Virus record (IMG/VR): IMGVR_UViG_3300047445_000153
Location: 17,906 to 81,905 of that record
Reading direction: 5' to 3' (one strand)
Source of the DNA: a virus
Length of the DNA: 64,000 bases
A program made the translations under genes and the position numbers. Below, in pieces: positions 17,694-25,935 of the stretch. A model generated the notes under the pieces. The model saw nothing but the letters and a program-made list of their open reading frames with translations, did not search any database and was not told the origin of the DNA. Every line of letters begins with the position of its first letter. Position 1 is the first letter of the stretch.

Positions 17694-18079
17694 GCACACC
17701 GCAAGCACCACAGCCACAGCAAGACCCGATGCCCCTCATCCGCACGTTGCAGGCGCAGCGCAACATGGCGCTCGACCAGCTGGCCGACACCAGCGCCGCG
17801 CTCGAACACGTGCAAGCCGTACTGCGTGGCACGCAGGAACTGGCCGCGAAGCAGCAGTCGGAGATCGACGATCTGAACATGCGGATGGGCAAGACGCTCG
17901 CCGCGCTGGCGAGCATGCAAGACTGCAACGCGAAGCTCACCGAGCAGAACCTCGATCTGCAAATCGATCTGGACGAGGCCCGTCGAGTTCCGGACGCGGA
18001 GATCGCGGTGGCCGTAGAGTCACCGGCAGGCGTGCTGACGCTGCCGGTGGCTTATCCGTCTGCTTCGGACGAGCTGTAA
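17690..18079 (+). CDS. Coiled-coil protein of the fibre-maturation unit
   Basis: 129 residues, ATGA overlap with the radical SAM gene. N-terminal Pro/Gln-rich 12 residues, then a long amphipathic helix (about 15-105) with heptad character, ending in a hydrophobic tail. No catalytic motif. It has two Met/Cys-poor halves and one Cys (QDCNAKL). It could be structural or an assembly factor; function unknown. Confidence 0.6.
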   Translation: MSTPQAPQPQQDPMPLIRTLQAQRNMALDQLADTSAALEHVQAVLRGTQELAAKQQSEIDDLNMRMGKTLAALASMQDCNAKLTEQNLDLQIDLDEARRVPDAEIAVAVESPAGVLTLPVAYPSASDEL

Positions 18080-18081
18080 TC

Positions 18082-18168
18082 ATGCCCGTCTTCTTGGTCA
18101 TGTGGCTGTTCTGGTCGGTGATCCTGTCGCCGACCCGGCCTTCGGGATACGACCTGCCGAAGCCCTGA
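18082..18168 (+). CDS. 28-residue hydrophobic peptide
   Basis: ATG two bases after the coiled-coil gene stop. The peptide MPVFLVMWLFWSVILSPTRP ends YDLPKP and consists of one hydrophobic segment and a polar tail. It lies just before the terminator at 18194. It may be a small membrane peptide. Coding status rests on position and composition only. Confidence 0.4.
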   Translation: MPVFLVMWLFWSVILSPTRPSGYDLPKP

Positions 18169-18193
18169 TACCACGCTGGTTCAAGCTGGTTCC

Positions 18194-18219
18194 AAAGGAC
18201 ACCGAACGGTGTCCTTTTT
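18194..18219 (+). terminator. Strong rho-independent terminator of the fibre unit
   Basis: Perfect 11-bp stem AAAGGACACCG / CGGTGTCCTTT with an AA loop at 18205-18206, running into TTTTTC. It separates the fibre/radical SAM unit from the lysis operon. Confidence 0.9.
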
Positions 18220-18237
18220 CGTTTGTGGTGCAAAGAA

Positions 18238-18299
18238 ACTCTTTGGACCAACGTAAACGCTCCCCTTAAAATTTCGGCACTCACCACCACCACGAGTGC
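18238..18299 (+). promoter_or_regulatory. Putative promoter and leader hairpin of the lysis operon
   Basis: TTGGAC (18243-18248), 18-bp spacer, TAAAAT (18267-18272), preceded by AAACTC as at 14121. The leader then forms a hairpin GCACTC / GAGTGC (18277-18299) whose loop is the CACCACCACCAC run, just upstream of the endolysin start. Confidence 0.55.
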
Positions 18300-18302
18300 T
18301 CG

Positions 18303-18836
18303 ATGTCCATCACCGCCGCCCAGCTCCAGAGGGTTTGGAAGCGCGCGCCGGCCGCGCGCTGTGCCCTGTTCGCCCCACTTCTCTCCGACGCGATGGCTCG
18401 CTTCGGTATCGACACGCTCGAAGAGACGGCCGAGTTCATCGCGCAGGTCTCGCACGAGTCTGGAGAAGGCCAGTGGCTTGAAGAGATTGCGAGCGGCAAG
18501 GCCTATGAAGGCCGCTTGGATCTCGGCAATACCGAGCCGGGGGACGGGGAAAAGTTTAAGGGTCACGGGATGATCCAGTGTACTGGCCGCAAGAACCATC
18601 TCTTGATGGGAATGCTGCTTGGCCTGGACCTCATCGCCAACCCTCGCCTGCTGTGTGAACCGAAGAACGCGTGTGACAGCGCTGCGGCTTTCTGGTGGAA
18701 CCACAAGCTCGACGACCTCGCGGCCAAGAAGGACTTCGTCAAGGTGACGAAGGTGGTCAACGGCGGTACGAACGGTCTAGCGGAACGGCAAGCCTACCTT
18801 GCACTCGCCCGCGCAGCGCTCACGGAGATTGCATAA
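18303..18836 (+). CDS. Endolysin, glycoside hydrolase family 19 (chitinase-like lysozyme)
   Basis: 177 residues. FIAQVSHESGEGQWLEEIAS contains the catalytic Glu of the GH19 fold. KFKGHGMIQCTGRKNHL, NACDSAAAFWWNHKLDDLAA and VVNGGTNGLAERQAYL follow the family's usual order. It would cleave the glycan strands of peptidoglycan at the end of infection. There is no signal peptide, so release depends on the adjacent holin genes. It is the first gene of the lysis/spike operon. Confidence 0.92.
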   Translation: MSITAAQLQRVWKRAPAARCALFAPLLSDAMARFGIDTLEETAEFIAQVSHESGEGQWLEEIASGKAYEGRLDLGNTEPGDGEKFKGHGMIQCTGRKNHLLMGMLLGLDLIANPRLLCEPKNACDSAAAFWWNHKLDDLAAKKDFVKVTKVVNGGTNGLAERQAYLALARAALTEIA

Positions 18837-19223
18837 ATGAACCGGAAAGACTTCTTCTTCAGAGCAGCTTTCACGACATGGGCGTTGATCGTAGCTGGAA
18901 TCGCCGTGGTGAATTCGATGGATGTCGGTGGTTGGACCTTCACCGGAATCATGGTGGCAGTAAGCGTCCTGCTGGTTGCTGACCTGCTGGTCAATGACCT
19001 TCTACCAGAGCGTTTTGTTTTCAAGCGGGCTATGGAGTGGCGGCAATGGGCCTACACGCTCGCGGCATTTTCCTACGCGTCACACCTGTTCGTTGCTGAG
19101 CAGTCAACTAGAAGCGTGCGTATAGACATGCTCGTTATTTACAGCTCGATGTCGATATTCGCTTTGATGTTGAGCTTCCGAAATCTTTTTCACGTACGGG
19201 GTCGAGCGTGCAGAGAACAATAA
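18837..19223 (+). CDS. Four-helix membrane protein, possible holin or antiholin
   Basis: 128 residues beginning directly after the endolysin stop. Four hydrophobic segments are visible (AAFTTWALIVAGIAVV, FTGIMVAVSVLLVADLL, WAYTLAAFSYASHLFV, VIYSSMSIFALMLSF). It has no recognised family motif. Its position between endolysin and the second membrane protein suggests a role in lysis timing. Confidence 0.6.
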   Translation: MNRKDFFFRAAFTTWALIVAGIAVVNSMDVGGWTFTGIMVAVSVLLVADLLVNDLLPERFVFKRAMEWRQWAYTLAAFSYASHLFVAEQSTRSVRIDMLVIYSSMSIFALMLSFRNLFHVRGRACREQ

Positions 19224-19609
19224 AGCAGTGGGCCGTACTTCTTAGCCTCATGTGGTCGGTGACTGCGTATGCAGCCACTCACTCGGATGTCGCGTTCGGG
19301 GCTGACTTGGCCAGCATCCCGGTGATCGCCTACATGATCACCGTGATCCTGAGTGGCATCGGTGGTGCGGCCTTCACGCTTCAGCGCTTGTCAGCCGCCC
19401 CCGATCTATCGCGGTGGAAGCTTGAAGTCTCGAAGGATCTCGTGTGCGGGGTCGCCGCGGGTCTTGTCACGTTCTTCTTCTGCGAAGCAATGCACTGGTC
19501 TTCGACGAGTGAGGCTGGTGCGATCACGGTCGCTGGTTACGGCAGCTCGAAGGTACTTGACCTGTTCCTCAACCGCTTCACTCAGCAAGCCGGGGATGCC
19601 AAGCCGTGA
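19208..19609 (+). CDS. Holin (superfamily III / LydA-like)
   Basis: 133 residues from a GTG start. It begins with a signal-like hydrophobic segment ending AYAATHS, then has two further membrane segments (VIAYMITVILSGIGGAAFTL and VCGVAAGLVTFFFCEAMHW) and a polar tail with SKVLDLFLNR. This layout and the position between endolysin and spanin genes fit class LydA holins. It overlaps the previous gene by 16 bases. Confidence 0.75.
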   Translation: MQRTIKQWAVLLSLMWSVTAYAATHSDVAFGADLASIPVIAYMITVILSGIGGAAFTLQRLSAAPDLSRWKLEVSKDLVCGVAAGLVTFFFCEAMHWSSTSEAGAITVAGYGSSKVLDLFLNRFTQQAGDAKP

Positions 19610-20103
19610 AAATCACCTTGATCGTTTCAGCCATAGTCGGATTGCTTGGGACTGCTATGGGATGGGGACTCACGCACGGTTATTACCGCAGCGTGCTGGC
19701 TGAGAACGCATTGGCCCTCTCTCAAGCGCAGCAACGCGCGGATTCACTCGCGCTCTTCGCACAAACCCAGTCGACGCTGGTCATCAACCAGATCGACGCG
19801 ACCTATCAGGAAAAGCTCCATGAACAAGATGCTCTCCACGCTCGCGATCTCGCTGATGTTCGTTCCGGTGCTCTGCGGTTGCGGGACTCCGGCGCCAAGT
19901 GCCCCGCCCAAGTTTCAGCTGCCCCCGGCGCCAGCGTCGGTGACGGTCAAGCAGGAGCCGAACTTTCGGCTGCGGCTACTGAATTTCTTCTCAGTGAAGC
20001 CGAACGAGCTGACCGCGTCGCCATTCAGCTTGGCGCCTGCCAACAAGTAATCGAGTCCGACCGCAAGACCCTTGACCAACTCTTCAACAGGATTTCTGAA
20101 TGA
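19606..20103 (+). CDS. Rz: Inner-membrane spanin (Rz-like)
   Basis: 165 residues from a GTG start that overlaps the holin stop (GTGA). A single N-terminal membrane anchor (ITLIVSAIVGLLGTAMGWGL) is followed by a long helical periplasmic domain, as in Rz. The Rz1 lipoprotein gene is nested inside it in the +1 frame. Spanins join inner and outer membranes and fuse them in the last step of lysis. Confidence 0.88.
   Translation: MKITLIVSAIVGLLGTAMGWGLTHGYYRSVLAENALALSQAQQRADSLALFAQTQSTLVINQIDATYQEKLHEQDALHARDLADVRSGALRLRDSGAKCPAQVSAAPGASVGDGQAGAELSAAATEFLLSEAERADRVAIQLGACQQVIESDRKTLDQLFNRISE
19820..20050 (+). CDS. Rz1: Outer-membrane spanin lipoprotein (Rz1-like), nested in Rz
   Basis: 76 residues wholly within the Rz gene in another frame. 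MNKMLSTLAISLMFVPVLCG leads to the lipobox Leu-Cys-Gly-Cys. The mature part is Pro-rich (TPAPSAPPKFQLPPAPAS), which is typical of Rz1. The predicted mature protein is anchored to the outer membrane and pairs with Rz. Confidence 0.85.
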   Translation: MNKMLSTLAISLMFVPVLCGCGTPAPSAPPKFQLPPAPASVTVKQEPNFRLRLLNFFSVKPNELTASPFSLAPANK

Positions 20104-23100
20104 CAACGAATACCGGCGTTCCAACAAACCCGGATGGCCAGACACTGGCGCTCGTCGTGGCGCCAGTCCTCTCCACCACGCCGCACGCTGCGAGCAAGAT
20201 CCTGTACGGGTCTGGCGCACCTTCGGCTTCCATCGGCGTTGACGGTGACTTCTACCGCAACCTCGACAACGACGACATGTATGGCCCGAAACTGGCTGGG
20301 GCATGGCCGGATGGGTACTCCATCCGCGGCTTCCAGGGGGACCCCGGTCCGGCTGGACCTGCTGGTCTTCTGGACCCCGAACAACTGGACGACATCGAGA
20401 CGTCGGCCGAGGCAGCGGCAGCGAGCGCAGCGGCATCGGCGCAAAGCGCCGTAGCAGCTGCGGCAAGCGCGACGGCGGCGAACACGTCGAAGGTCGCAGC
20501 GGGCACGAGCGCAACAAACGCCGCAGCCTCCGAGACGGCCTCGAACGCGAGCAAGGTCGCGGCAGCAGCGAGCGCAACCGCAGCATCTGGATTCGCCACG
20601 CAGGCTGCATCTAGCAACACTGGTGCGACCACTGCTGCGACAGACTCGGCCGCAAGCGCAACCGCCGCGAACGCCTCGAAGATCGCAGCAGGGATCTCGG
20701 AAACGAACGCAGCCGCCTCAGCCGTGGCAGCGAACACGTCGAAGGTCGCAGCGGGCGTCTCGGAAGGCAACGCGGCAGCAGCTGCTGTCGCAGCGGGCAT
20801 CGCTCGGGATGAAGCACAGACGGCAGCGCAGCAGGCCCTGCAAGGCGCCGCGCCGATCGTGTCCCCTGCTTTCACCGGCAACCCGACCGCACCGACACCG
20901 GCGACTTCCGACAACGATACTTCGGTCGCGACCACCGCGTTCGTGAAGGCAGCAATCGCAGCAGCGGGTGGTGGCGGCGGCGGCGCAGTGTCGACCGTCG
21001 CGGGCCGCACGGGCGACATCCTGCTCACAATCGCAGACGTGACGGGCGGCGCACCGCTGGCCTCCCCCACCTTCACGGGAGATCCGAAGGCACCGACCCC
21101 GGCAACCAGCGACAACGACACGTCGATCGCGACCACCGCGTTCGTGAAAGCGCAGGCCTACGCCCCGCTCTTGTCGCCTGCCCTGACGGGTACGCCGACT
21201 GCACCGACTGCGGCGGCTGGGACCAGCACAACCCAGCTGGCCACCACCGCGTTCGTCACCGCAGCAATGGCAGCGGGCGCAGGCAGCGGCGATGCGGGTG
21301 TGCGCTTCGTCGAGTCGTTCCCCTCGGGCGGCACCGACGACACGACCCAGCTGACCAACGCGCTCGCGTGGCTTCAGGCTGCTCCGCGTCGCACGCTGGC
21401 GATGCAGCACAACAAGGCCTACACGCTCGGCCACCAGATCACGGTGCAAGGCGCGTCGTGGTTCCGCATCGAAGTCAACGGCGCGACCATCAAGGCAGCG
21501 AATGGCATGCCCTGCCAGTTCGGTGACTGGATGCTGAACTTCGTGAGCTGTACGGATGGTGTGATCGTCGACCTGAACTTGGACGGCAACCGCGCGAACC
21601 GCCCGGTGGTCGTTGGTCTGCAAGAGGCACACAACATCCGCGTGTGGAACAACTGCAAGCGCATCACGTTCGTGCGTACCCAGTCCGACAATGGGTGCTG
21701 TGACGGCTTCTACATCGGTGCGGACGACGTGACGAACCTGTCCACGTTCCCGACCGACATCCGGCAGATCGATTGCGGCGCAAACAACTCGTTCCGCAAC
21801 GGGCTGTCGCTGATCAACTCGGTCAACTTCGAGGACTACAGAGGCGCCTACAACAACTCGGTCGGCACGGCGCCTGAAGATGGTGTGGATTGCGAACCGA
21901 ACGGTGACGTGGCTTCTGGTGACCTGGGCAACATCAACCCGCGCTTCTACCACACGACGGCCAACGGCAACAGCGGTCTCGGGTTCCAGATCTTCCTCGA
22001 CTCCAACCACGGTGTGAAGCTGTACGACGTCACGGCCAGCGGCAACATCTCGGGTGCAGTCAGCGCATTCCGCGGTGGTGTCGAGATCTACGGCATCACG
22101 CTGGAAGGTAGGCCGGGGATGGATACCGACCGGGGGGTGATCGACTTGGCGGGTGCTGGCGCGGGCTTGAGCGTCATCAAGGACGTCGTGGCGCGTGACT
22201 ACATCACGAACGACAACGACCTCCGTCCGATTGTCTTCGTCGACGTCGACGTGGCGGGACCTGTCACGGTCGATAACGTGAAGACGTTCGACTGTGACTG
22301 CCCGATCCTGATTGCCAACTCCCCGGTTGAGCTGGCGCAGAACCTCGAAGCGCATGGCCAGATGGGTGGCTACACCGTCAAGCTGATGGCGGGGGCTGAC
22401 CAGTCTACGCTCAAGGGCATCACGGCCCACGACGGCCAGCTGGGCGTGTACGTCAACGCACCGGATGTCTCGGTGAACGACGTGAAGCTCCACAATCTGG
22501 AAGTCACCGCCCCGTTGATCGTGTTCGACACGGGCGCGCTGCGGCCCTCGCTCGACGGTGTCGAGCTGTTCCAAGACGCGGGCGTGCCGTCCGGCCAGAT
22601 CGGGGTGTCCTTCGCACAGGCTCCGGTACGCGCGACCAACATCGTCGGTCACGTGCGGACTGGCACGGCCTGGACGCCGACGACGCTCATCTCGTTCGCA
22701 GGCGGCACCACGGGCTCGCTGATCGCCAACAACTCGCCGTCGACGGTCAGCTCGGGTGTGGCTCCGCTCGCCTCCCCGGCTTTCACTGGCAACCCCACCG
22801 CGCCCACCCCGGCGACGTCCGACAACGATACATCGGTCGCGACGACCGCTTTCGTGAAGGCGGCAATCGCCGCAGCTGGCACGGGTAGTGGCGCACCGCT
22901 CGACTCCCCGGTCTTCACCGGCAACCCGACCGCACCGACACCGGCCACGTCGGACAACGACACGAGCCTCGCGACGACGGCGTTCGTGAAAGCGCAGGCG
23001 TACGCACCGCTCGCCTCCCCCGCCTTCACCGGCAACCCGACCGCGCCCACTCCGAGCGCTGGTGACAACGACACGTCGGTCGCGACGACGGCCTTTGTCA

Positions 23101-24317
23101 CGGCTGCGATCGCAGCTGCGGGCACGGGTGGTGGCGGCACGACCACGGTGCGGCAGACGGCGCTGCGCAACTGGAAGAAGTCGAACACCAGCAAGATCGC
23201 GGCGCTCATGGGCCGTGGCCAGTCTGGTTTCGGCCGTGGCCGGATCCTCGGCATCGGCGACTCGTTCACGGCGGGGTTCGCGGGAGCAGGCACGTCCTTC
23301 ACGAACGGACGCTCGCAGTCGTTCCTCACGCATCTCGCCCGAGCGATGGCCGCACGGGGCATGAAGGCGACGGCGGATTGGGCGGTGGGTGACGGCAACT
23401 CGGGCGACGTGCCGCTGGTCTACGATCCGCGACTGGTGCTCAGCGGGGGTGCGAGCCTGCTGGATACCTCTTTCAAGTGCCTCGGTGGCAGCGGCTGGAC
23501 GATGGATGGTACCGGCAACCGGATCACCTTCACGCCGGTGGACGCGGCAGGCGTGGCGATTGCGTTCGACACGGTCGAAGTGCTGGTGATGTGTAACAAC
23601 AACACCGGGGTGTCGGGCAACTTCGACGTGTTCTACAACGGCAATTTCACCACGCCTGCGCAGACGGTCACCAGCAACGACATCATGGGCGTGAAGAAGG
23701 TCACGCTCACGGTGCCCGGTGCGGCTGGCACGACGGCGAACTCGGTGACGTTCCAGCGCAAGACCAATACGACGTTCATCGCGGCGGTCGGCACGCGGGT
23801 TGCATCCAAACCCGGCATCGAGATCATCAACGCGGGTAGCACGGGCACGCCGCTGGCGACGTATGCAGCAGCCCCCGGCTCTACCAGCGGCTCGGGTGAC
23901 TCGAACACGTGGAACACGCGTGCAGCGGCGAACGTGCTGATGGACACGAACGCGGTCAACGTGACGTTTATCAACGGCTGGTACAACGACAAGGATGCAG
24001 CCTCGACGATCGCCGCCACGCAGACGCAGCTCGCCAACCTGATCACCGCCGCGAAGGCTTGGGGTGATGTGGTCTTCATCGGCTACGCGCCGCTCGACCC
24101 GAGCGACACCACGCTGACCCTCTACAACCAGTGGCAGGATGCGATGTATGCGACGTGTATCGCCGCTGACATCCCGATCATCGATCCGCCCGCACTGCTG
24201 CCGGTGTATGCAACCGGCGTGTCGTACGGGCTGTACGGTGACTCGCTGCACTTGAACGGTTCCGGCCATGCGCTCATCGCGCGATCCATCCTCGAAGCTA
24301 TGAGTGACATCGCGTAA
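20100..24317 (+). CDS. Tail spike with beta-helix and C-terminal SGNH (GDSL) hydrolase domain
   Basis: 1405 residues, ATGA overlap with Rz. Order: N-terminal attachment region (1-80), short collagen-like GDPGPAGPAG, Ala-rich coiled coil (about 100-250), three repeats of the type PAFTGNPTAPTPATSDNDTS..ATTAFVK (about 255-385), a right-handed beta-helix-like region (about 395-880; many N-G turns, NGATIKAANGM, LDLNLDG-type strands), three more of the same repeats (890-1000), and an SGNH hydrolase (1045-1405) with GIGDSF (Asp1054, Ser1055) and DSLHLNG (Asp1381, His1384). Such domains typically cut or deacylate capsule or O-antigen. Hence this is a likely surface-polysaccharide receptor and depolymerase. 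It sits in the lysis operon rather than with the J-like gene. Confidence 0.87.
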   Translation: MTTNTGVPTNPDGQTLALVVAPVLSTTPHAASKILYGSGAPSASIGVDGDFYRNLDNDDMYGPKLAGAWPDGYSIRGFQGDPGPAGPAGLLDPEQLDDIETSAEAAAASAAASAQSAVAAAASATAANTSKVAAGTSATNAAASETASNASKVAAAASATAASGFATQAASSNTGATTAATDSAASATAANASKIAAGISETNAAASAVAANTSKVAAGVSEGNAAAAAVAAGIARDEAQTAAQQALQGAAPIVSPAFTGNPTAPTPATSDNDTSVATTAFVKAAIAAAGGGGGGAVSTVAGRTGDILLTIADVTGGAPLASPTFTGDPKAPTPATSDNDTSIATTAFVKAQAYAPLLSPALTGTPTAPTAAAGTSTTQLATTAFVTAAMAAGAGSGDAGVRFVESFPSGGTDDTTQLTNALAWLQAAPRRTLAMQHNKAYTLGHQITVQGASWFRIEVNGATIKAANGMPCQFGDWMLNFVSCTDGVIVDLNLDGNRANRPVVVGLQEAHNIRVWNNCKRITFVRTQSDNGCCDGFYIGADDVTNLSTFPTDIRQIDCGANNSFRNGLSLINSVNFEDYRGAYNNSVGTAPEDGVDCEPNGDVASGDLGNINPRFYHTTANGNSGLGFQIFLDSNHGVKLYDVTASGNISGAVSAFRGGVEIYGITLEGRPGMDTDRGVIDLAGAGAGLSVIKDVVARDYITNDNDLRPIVFVDVDVAGPVTVDNVKTFDCDCPILIANSPVELAQNLEAHGQMGGYTVKLMAGADQSTLKGITAHDGQLGVYVNAPDVSVNDVKLHNLEVTAPLIVFDTGALRPSLDGVELFQDAGVPSGQIGVSFAQAPVRATNIVGHVRTGTAWTPTTLISFAGGTTGSLIANNSPSTVSSGVAPLASPAFTGNPTAPTPATSDNDTSVATTAFVKAAIAAAGTGSGAPLDSPVFTGNPTAPTPATSDNDTSLATTAFVKAQAYAPLASPAFTGNPTAPTPSAGDNDTSVATTAFVTAAIAAAGTGGGGTTTVRQTALRNWKKSNTSKIAALMGRGQSGFGRGRILGIGDSFTAGFAGAGTSFTNGRSQSFLTHLARAMAARGMKATADWAVGDGNSGDVPLVYDPRLVLSGGASLLDTSFKCLGGSGWTMDGTGNRITFTPVDAAGVAIAFDTVEVLVMCNNNTGVSGNFDVFYNGNFTTPAQTVTSNDIMGVKKVTLTVPGAAGTTANSVTFQRKTNTTFIAAVGTRVASKPGIEIINAGSTGTPLATYAAAPGSTSGSGDSNTWNTRAAANVLMDTNAVNVTFINGWYNDKDAASTIAATQTQLANLITAAKAWGDVVFIGYAPLDPSDTTLTLYNQWQDAMYATCIAADIPIIDPPALLPVYATGVSYGLYGDSLHLNGSGHALIARSILEAMSDIA

Positions 24318-24347
24318 CAACCCTGTTGTTTCCGTAGTCGTCCGTTT

Positions 24348-24373
24348 GGGAGCCTTCGTGGCTCCCTTTTTTT
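24348..24373 (+). terminator. Rho-independent terminator after the tail spike gene
   Basis: Stem GGGAGCC (24348-24354) / GGCTCCC (24360-24366), TTCGT loop, then seven T. It ends the lysis/spike operon. Confidence 0.92.
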
Positions 24374-24383
24374 ATGTATGATG

Positions 24384-24415
24384 AACTAGTCGACGGCCTA
24401 GCTAGCTAGCTAGTT
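24384..24415. repeat. CTAG tandem array within an inverted repeat
   Basis: Four tandem CTAG tetramers occupy 24398-24413, and the segment is bounded by AACTAG and CTAGTT. CTAG is usually scarce in enterobacterial and related genomes, so a run of four is unusual. It lies between the spike terminator and the parA promoter and could be a protein-binding site. Confidence 0.6.
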
Positions 24416-24460
24416 TGTTGTCAAGCGTGCGTCTAATCGGGTCAACCTCCATCCACGGAG

Positions 24461-24489
24461 TTGAACTCCACCGCTCGATAGTCTATCCT
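24461..24489 (+). promoter_or_regulatory. Putative sigma-70-type promoter of the partition/replication module
   Basis: TTGAAC (24461-24466), 17-bp spacer, TATCCT (24484-24489), about 33 bp before the parA start codon. Confidence 0.5.
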
Positions 24490-24522
24490 CCTGCAACAAT
24501 CCATCATAACTAGGAGCGCAGG

Positions 24523-25191
24523 ATGACTGTCGTTGCGTTAGCCGTAGAGAAGGGTGGTGTGGGGAAAAGCAACCTGACGGAATCGTTAGCCGCGCTGCGC
24601 GCTGGGTTGAAGTACCGCGTGGCGATCTTGGACCTAGACCGTCAGGCGTCCACCAGCAAGTGGGGCTTGCGAAGAAAGGACACAGGAGGTCTTCCTCACG
24701 TCCACATAGAGAGGGGGGCGGGTGTCGACGAGGTCGTCGTGCTGGAGGACTTTAGGCGTCGGTTGTCGGACCTGAAGCAAGCGTATCAGGACGTGTTCAT
24801 TGATGTCGGGGGGCAGGACAACGGGCTGTTCCGCGAAACGCTTTTGTTGGCGGATAAGGTCGTGGCCCCGTTGGTGCCTGGACCCGCAGAAGCCGACACA
24901 GTCATCGACCTTGCGAACACGCTGCGCGGCATGAGGCAACGCCCGGACGTCCGCGTGGTGCTGAACATGGTCAGCGGGATGCCGAACCTGTTACGCGTCA
25001 TGCAAAGCACACTGGACGACCACAAGGATGTCTTGCCGACCGTTGGCTTCACGATCGGTCGGCGCGTCGCGTTCCCGTACGCGAGCGCGGCAGGGAAGGG
25101 CGTGAGCGAGCTGGCCACCCGCAAGGAAGGGTTTGATCCTGCTGCTGCAAATGATCTGCGCAGCCTTTACTTGGAGATTTTCGGAAAATGA
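24523..25191 (+). CDS. parA: ParA-family partition ATPase
   Basis: 222 residues. Deviant Walker A KGGVGKS with both lysines (Lys10, Lys15), then VAILDLDRQAS (switch I/Walker A' region with DLD) and FIDVGGQDN (Walker B-like). The size fits type Ib ParA proteins of plasmids, which lack an N-terminal DNA-binding domain. It moves replicon copies apart before cell division together with the DNA-binding partner encoded immediately downstream (ATGA overlap). This is unusual in a phage unless it persists as a plasmid. Confidence 0.9.
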   Translation: MTVVALAVEKGGVGKSNLTESLAALRAGLKYRVAILDLDRQASTSKWGLRRKDTGGLPHVHIERGAGVDEVVVLEDFRRRLSDLKQAYQDVFIDVGGQDNGLFRETLLLADKVVAPLVPGPAEADTVIDLANTLRGMRQRPDVRVVLNMVSGMPNLLRVMQSTLDDHKDVLPTVGFTIGRRVAFPYASAAGKGVSELATRKEGFDPAAANDLRSLYLEIFGK

Positions 25192-25586
25192 GCACAGCCC
25201 GATTCAACGCGAAGAGCAAGAAGGAGTTTTCCGATCTCGCGCCCGCAGAGGAGGGCGCACAGGCGGCTCCGGAGACCCCACCCGCTACTCAGCCCTCAGC
25301 AGAGCCTCAGCAGCCCGCTGTGGCCCCTCCTGTGCAGCAGCTGGTGGCAAACCACCCTCCTGCGAAACCGCCTTTGACTGCTCCAGCGTTGCCGCAGGGC
25401 TACGTCAAGAAGCGCGGTGTTCGAGACCGTGGCCAGCCGCTGAACGTGTTGATCCCGTCGCCACTGTTCGACAAGCTCCAGCAGACGGCGCGCGACCTGG
25501 GCGTCACGCAGAAGGACATCGTGGCCAAGGCGATCGAGAAGGAGCTGAAGCTGATCGAGTTCGAACTGGGGCAACCGGGCGGGTGA
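25188..25586 (+). CDS. Partition site-binding protein, ribbon-helix-helix (ParB-like, type Ib)
   Basis: 132 residues. A disordered Pro/Ala-rich N-terminus (about 20-75) leads to a C-terminal ribbon-helix-helix (PLNVLIPSPLFDKLQQTARD, then GVTQKDIVAKAIEKELK). Small RHH partners of type Ib ParA bind the centromere and stimulate the ATPase. The start overlaps the parA stop. The first residues (MSTARFNAKSKKEF) resemble the ParA-interacting basic end of such proteins, which is an inference. Confidence 0.75.
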   Translation: MSTARFNAKSKKEFSDLAPAEEGAQAAPETPPATQPSAEPQQPAVAPPVQQLVANHPPAKPPLTAPALPQGYVKKRGVRDRGQPLNVLIPSPLFDKLQQTARDLGVTQKDIVAKAIEKELKLIEFELGQPGG

Positions 25587-25935
25587 CCGTGGATTTGCCC
25601 TATTGGGAGGATTTCCGGGTTGCGTTAGTTCGGAGGAAATGGTTATCCACAAACGCTCGCGCGGGGTTTGTAGACGTTTGTATACGTTTGTAGGAGGCTG
25701 AGACCCTTCACCAGTAAGGCTTTGCTGGGAGCTATTGGGAGGATTTCCAGACGCATTGGGAGAATTTCCAGACGAACTGGGAGGATTTCCGGGTTGGTGA
25801 TTGGGAGGATTTCCAGACGAATGCCTGTTATCCACAGGTTTTGCCCGGAAATCCTCCCAGTGACAACGGATCGGGAGGGATGATAATCTAAACCCTCCCA
25901 GTCATCCGGCCTGCGACAACCCGGAAATCCTCCCA
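25587..25935. other. Plasmid-type replication origin region (iterons, DnaA boxes)
   Basis: This 349-bp non-coding stretch lies between the partition operon and the Rep gene. It holds two perfect DnaA boxes TTATCCACA (25643-25651 and 25828-25836), four or five direct iterons and two inverted copies, and three tandem 10-mers GTTTGTAKAC-like (25666-25695). This is the classical layout of an iteron-regulated plasmid origin. An AT-rich melting region is not obvious; the tandem 10-mers are the best candidate. Confidence 0.85.

Noticed and set aside
20718-24320. 1200-residue open frame on the minus strand opposite the tail spike
   Set aside because: Arg/His/Val-rich composition and exact overlap with a strongly supported plus-strand gene show it is a shadow of GC-rich codon use.
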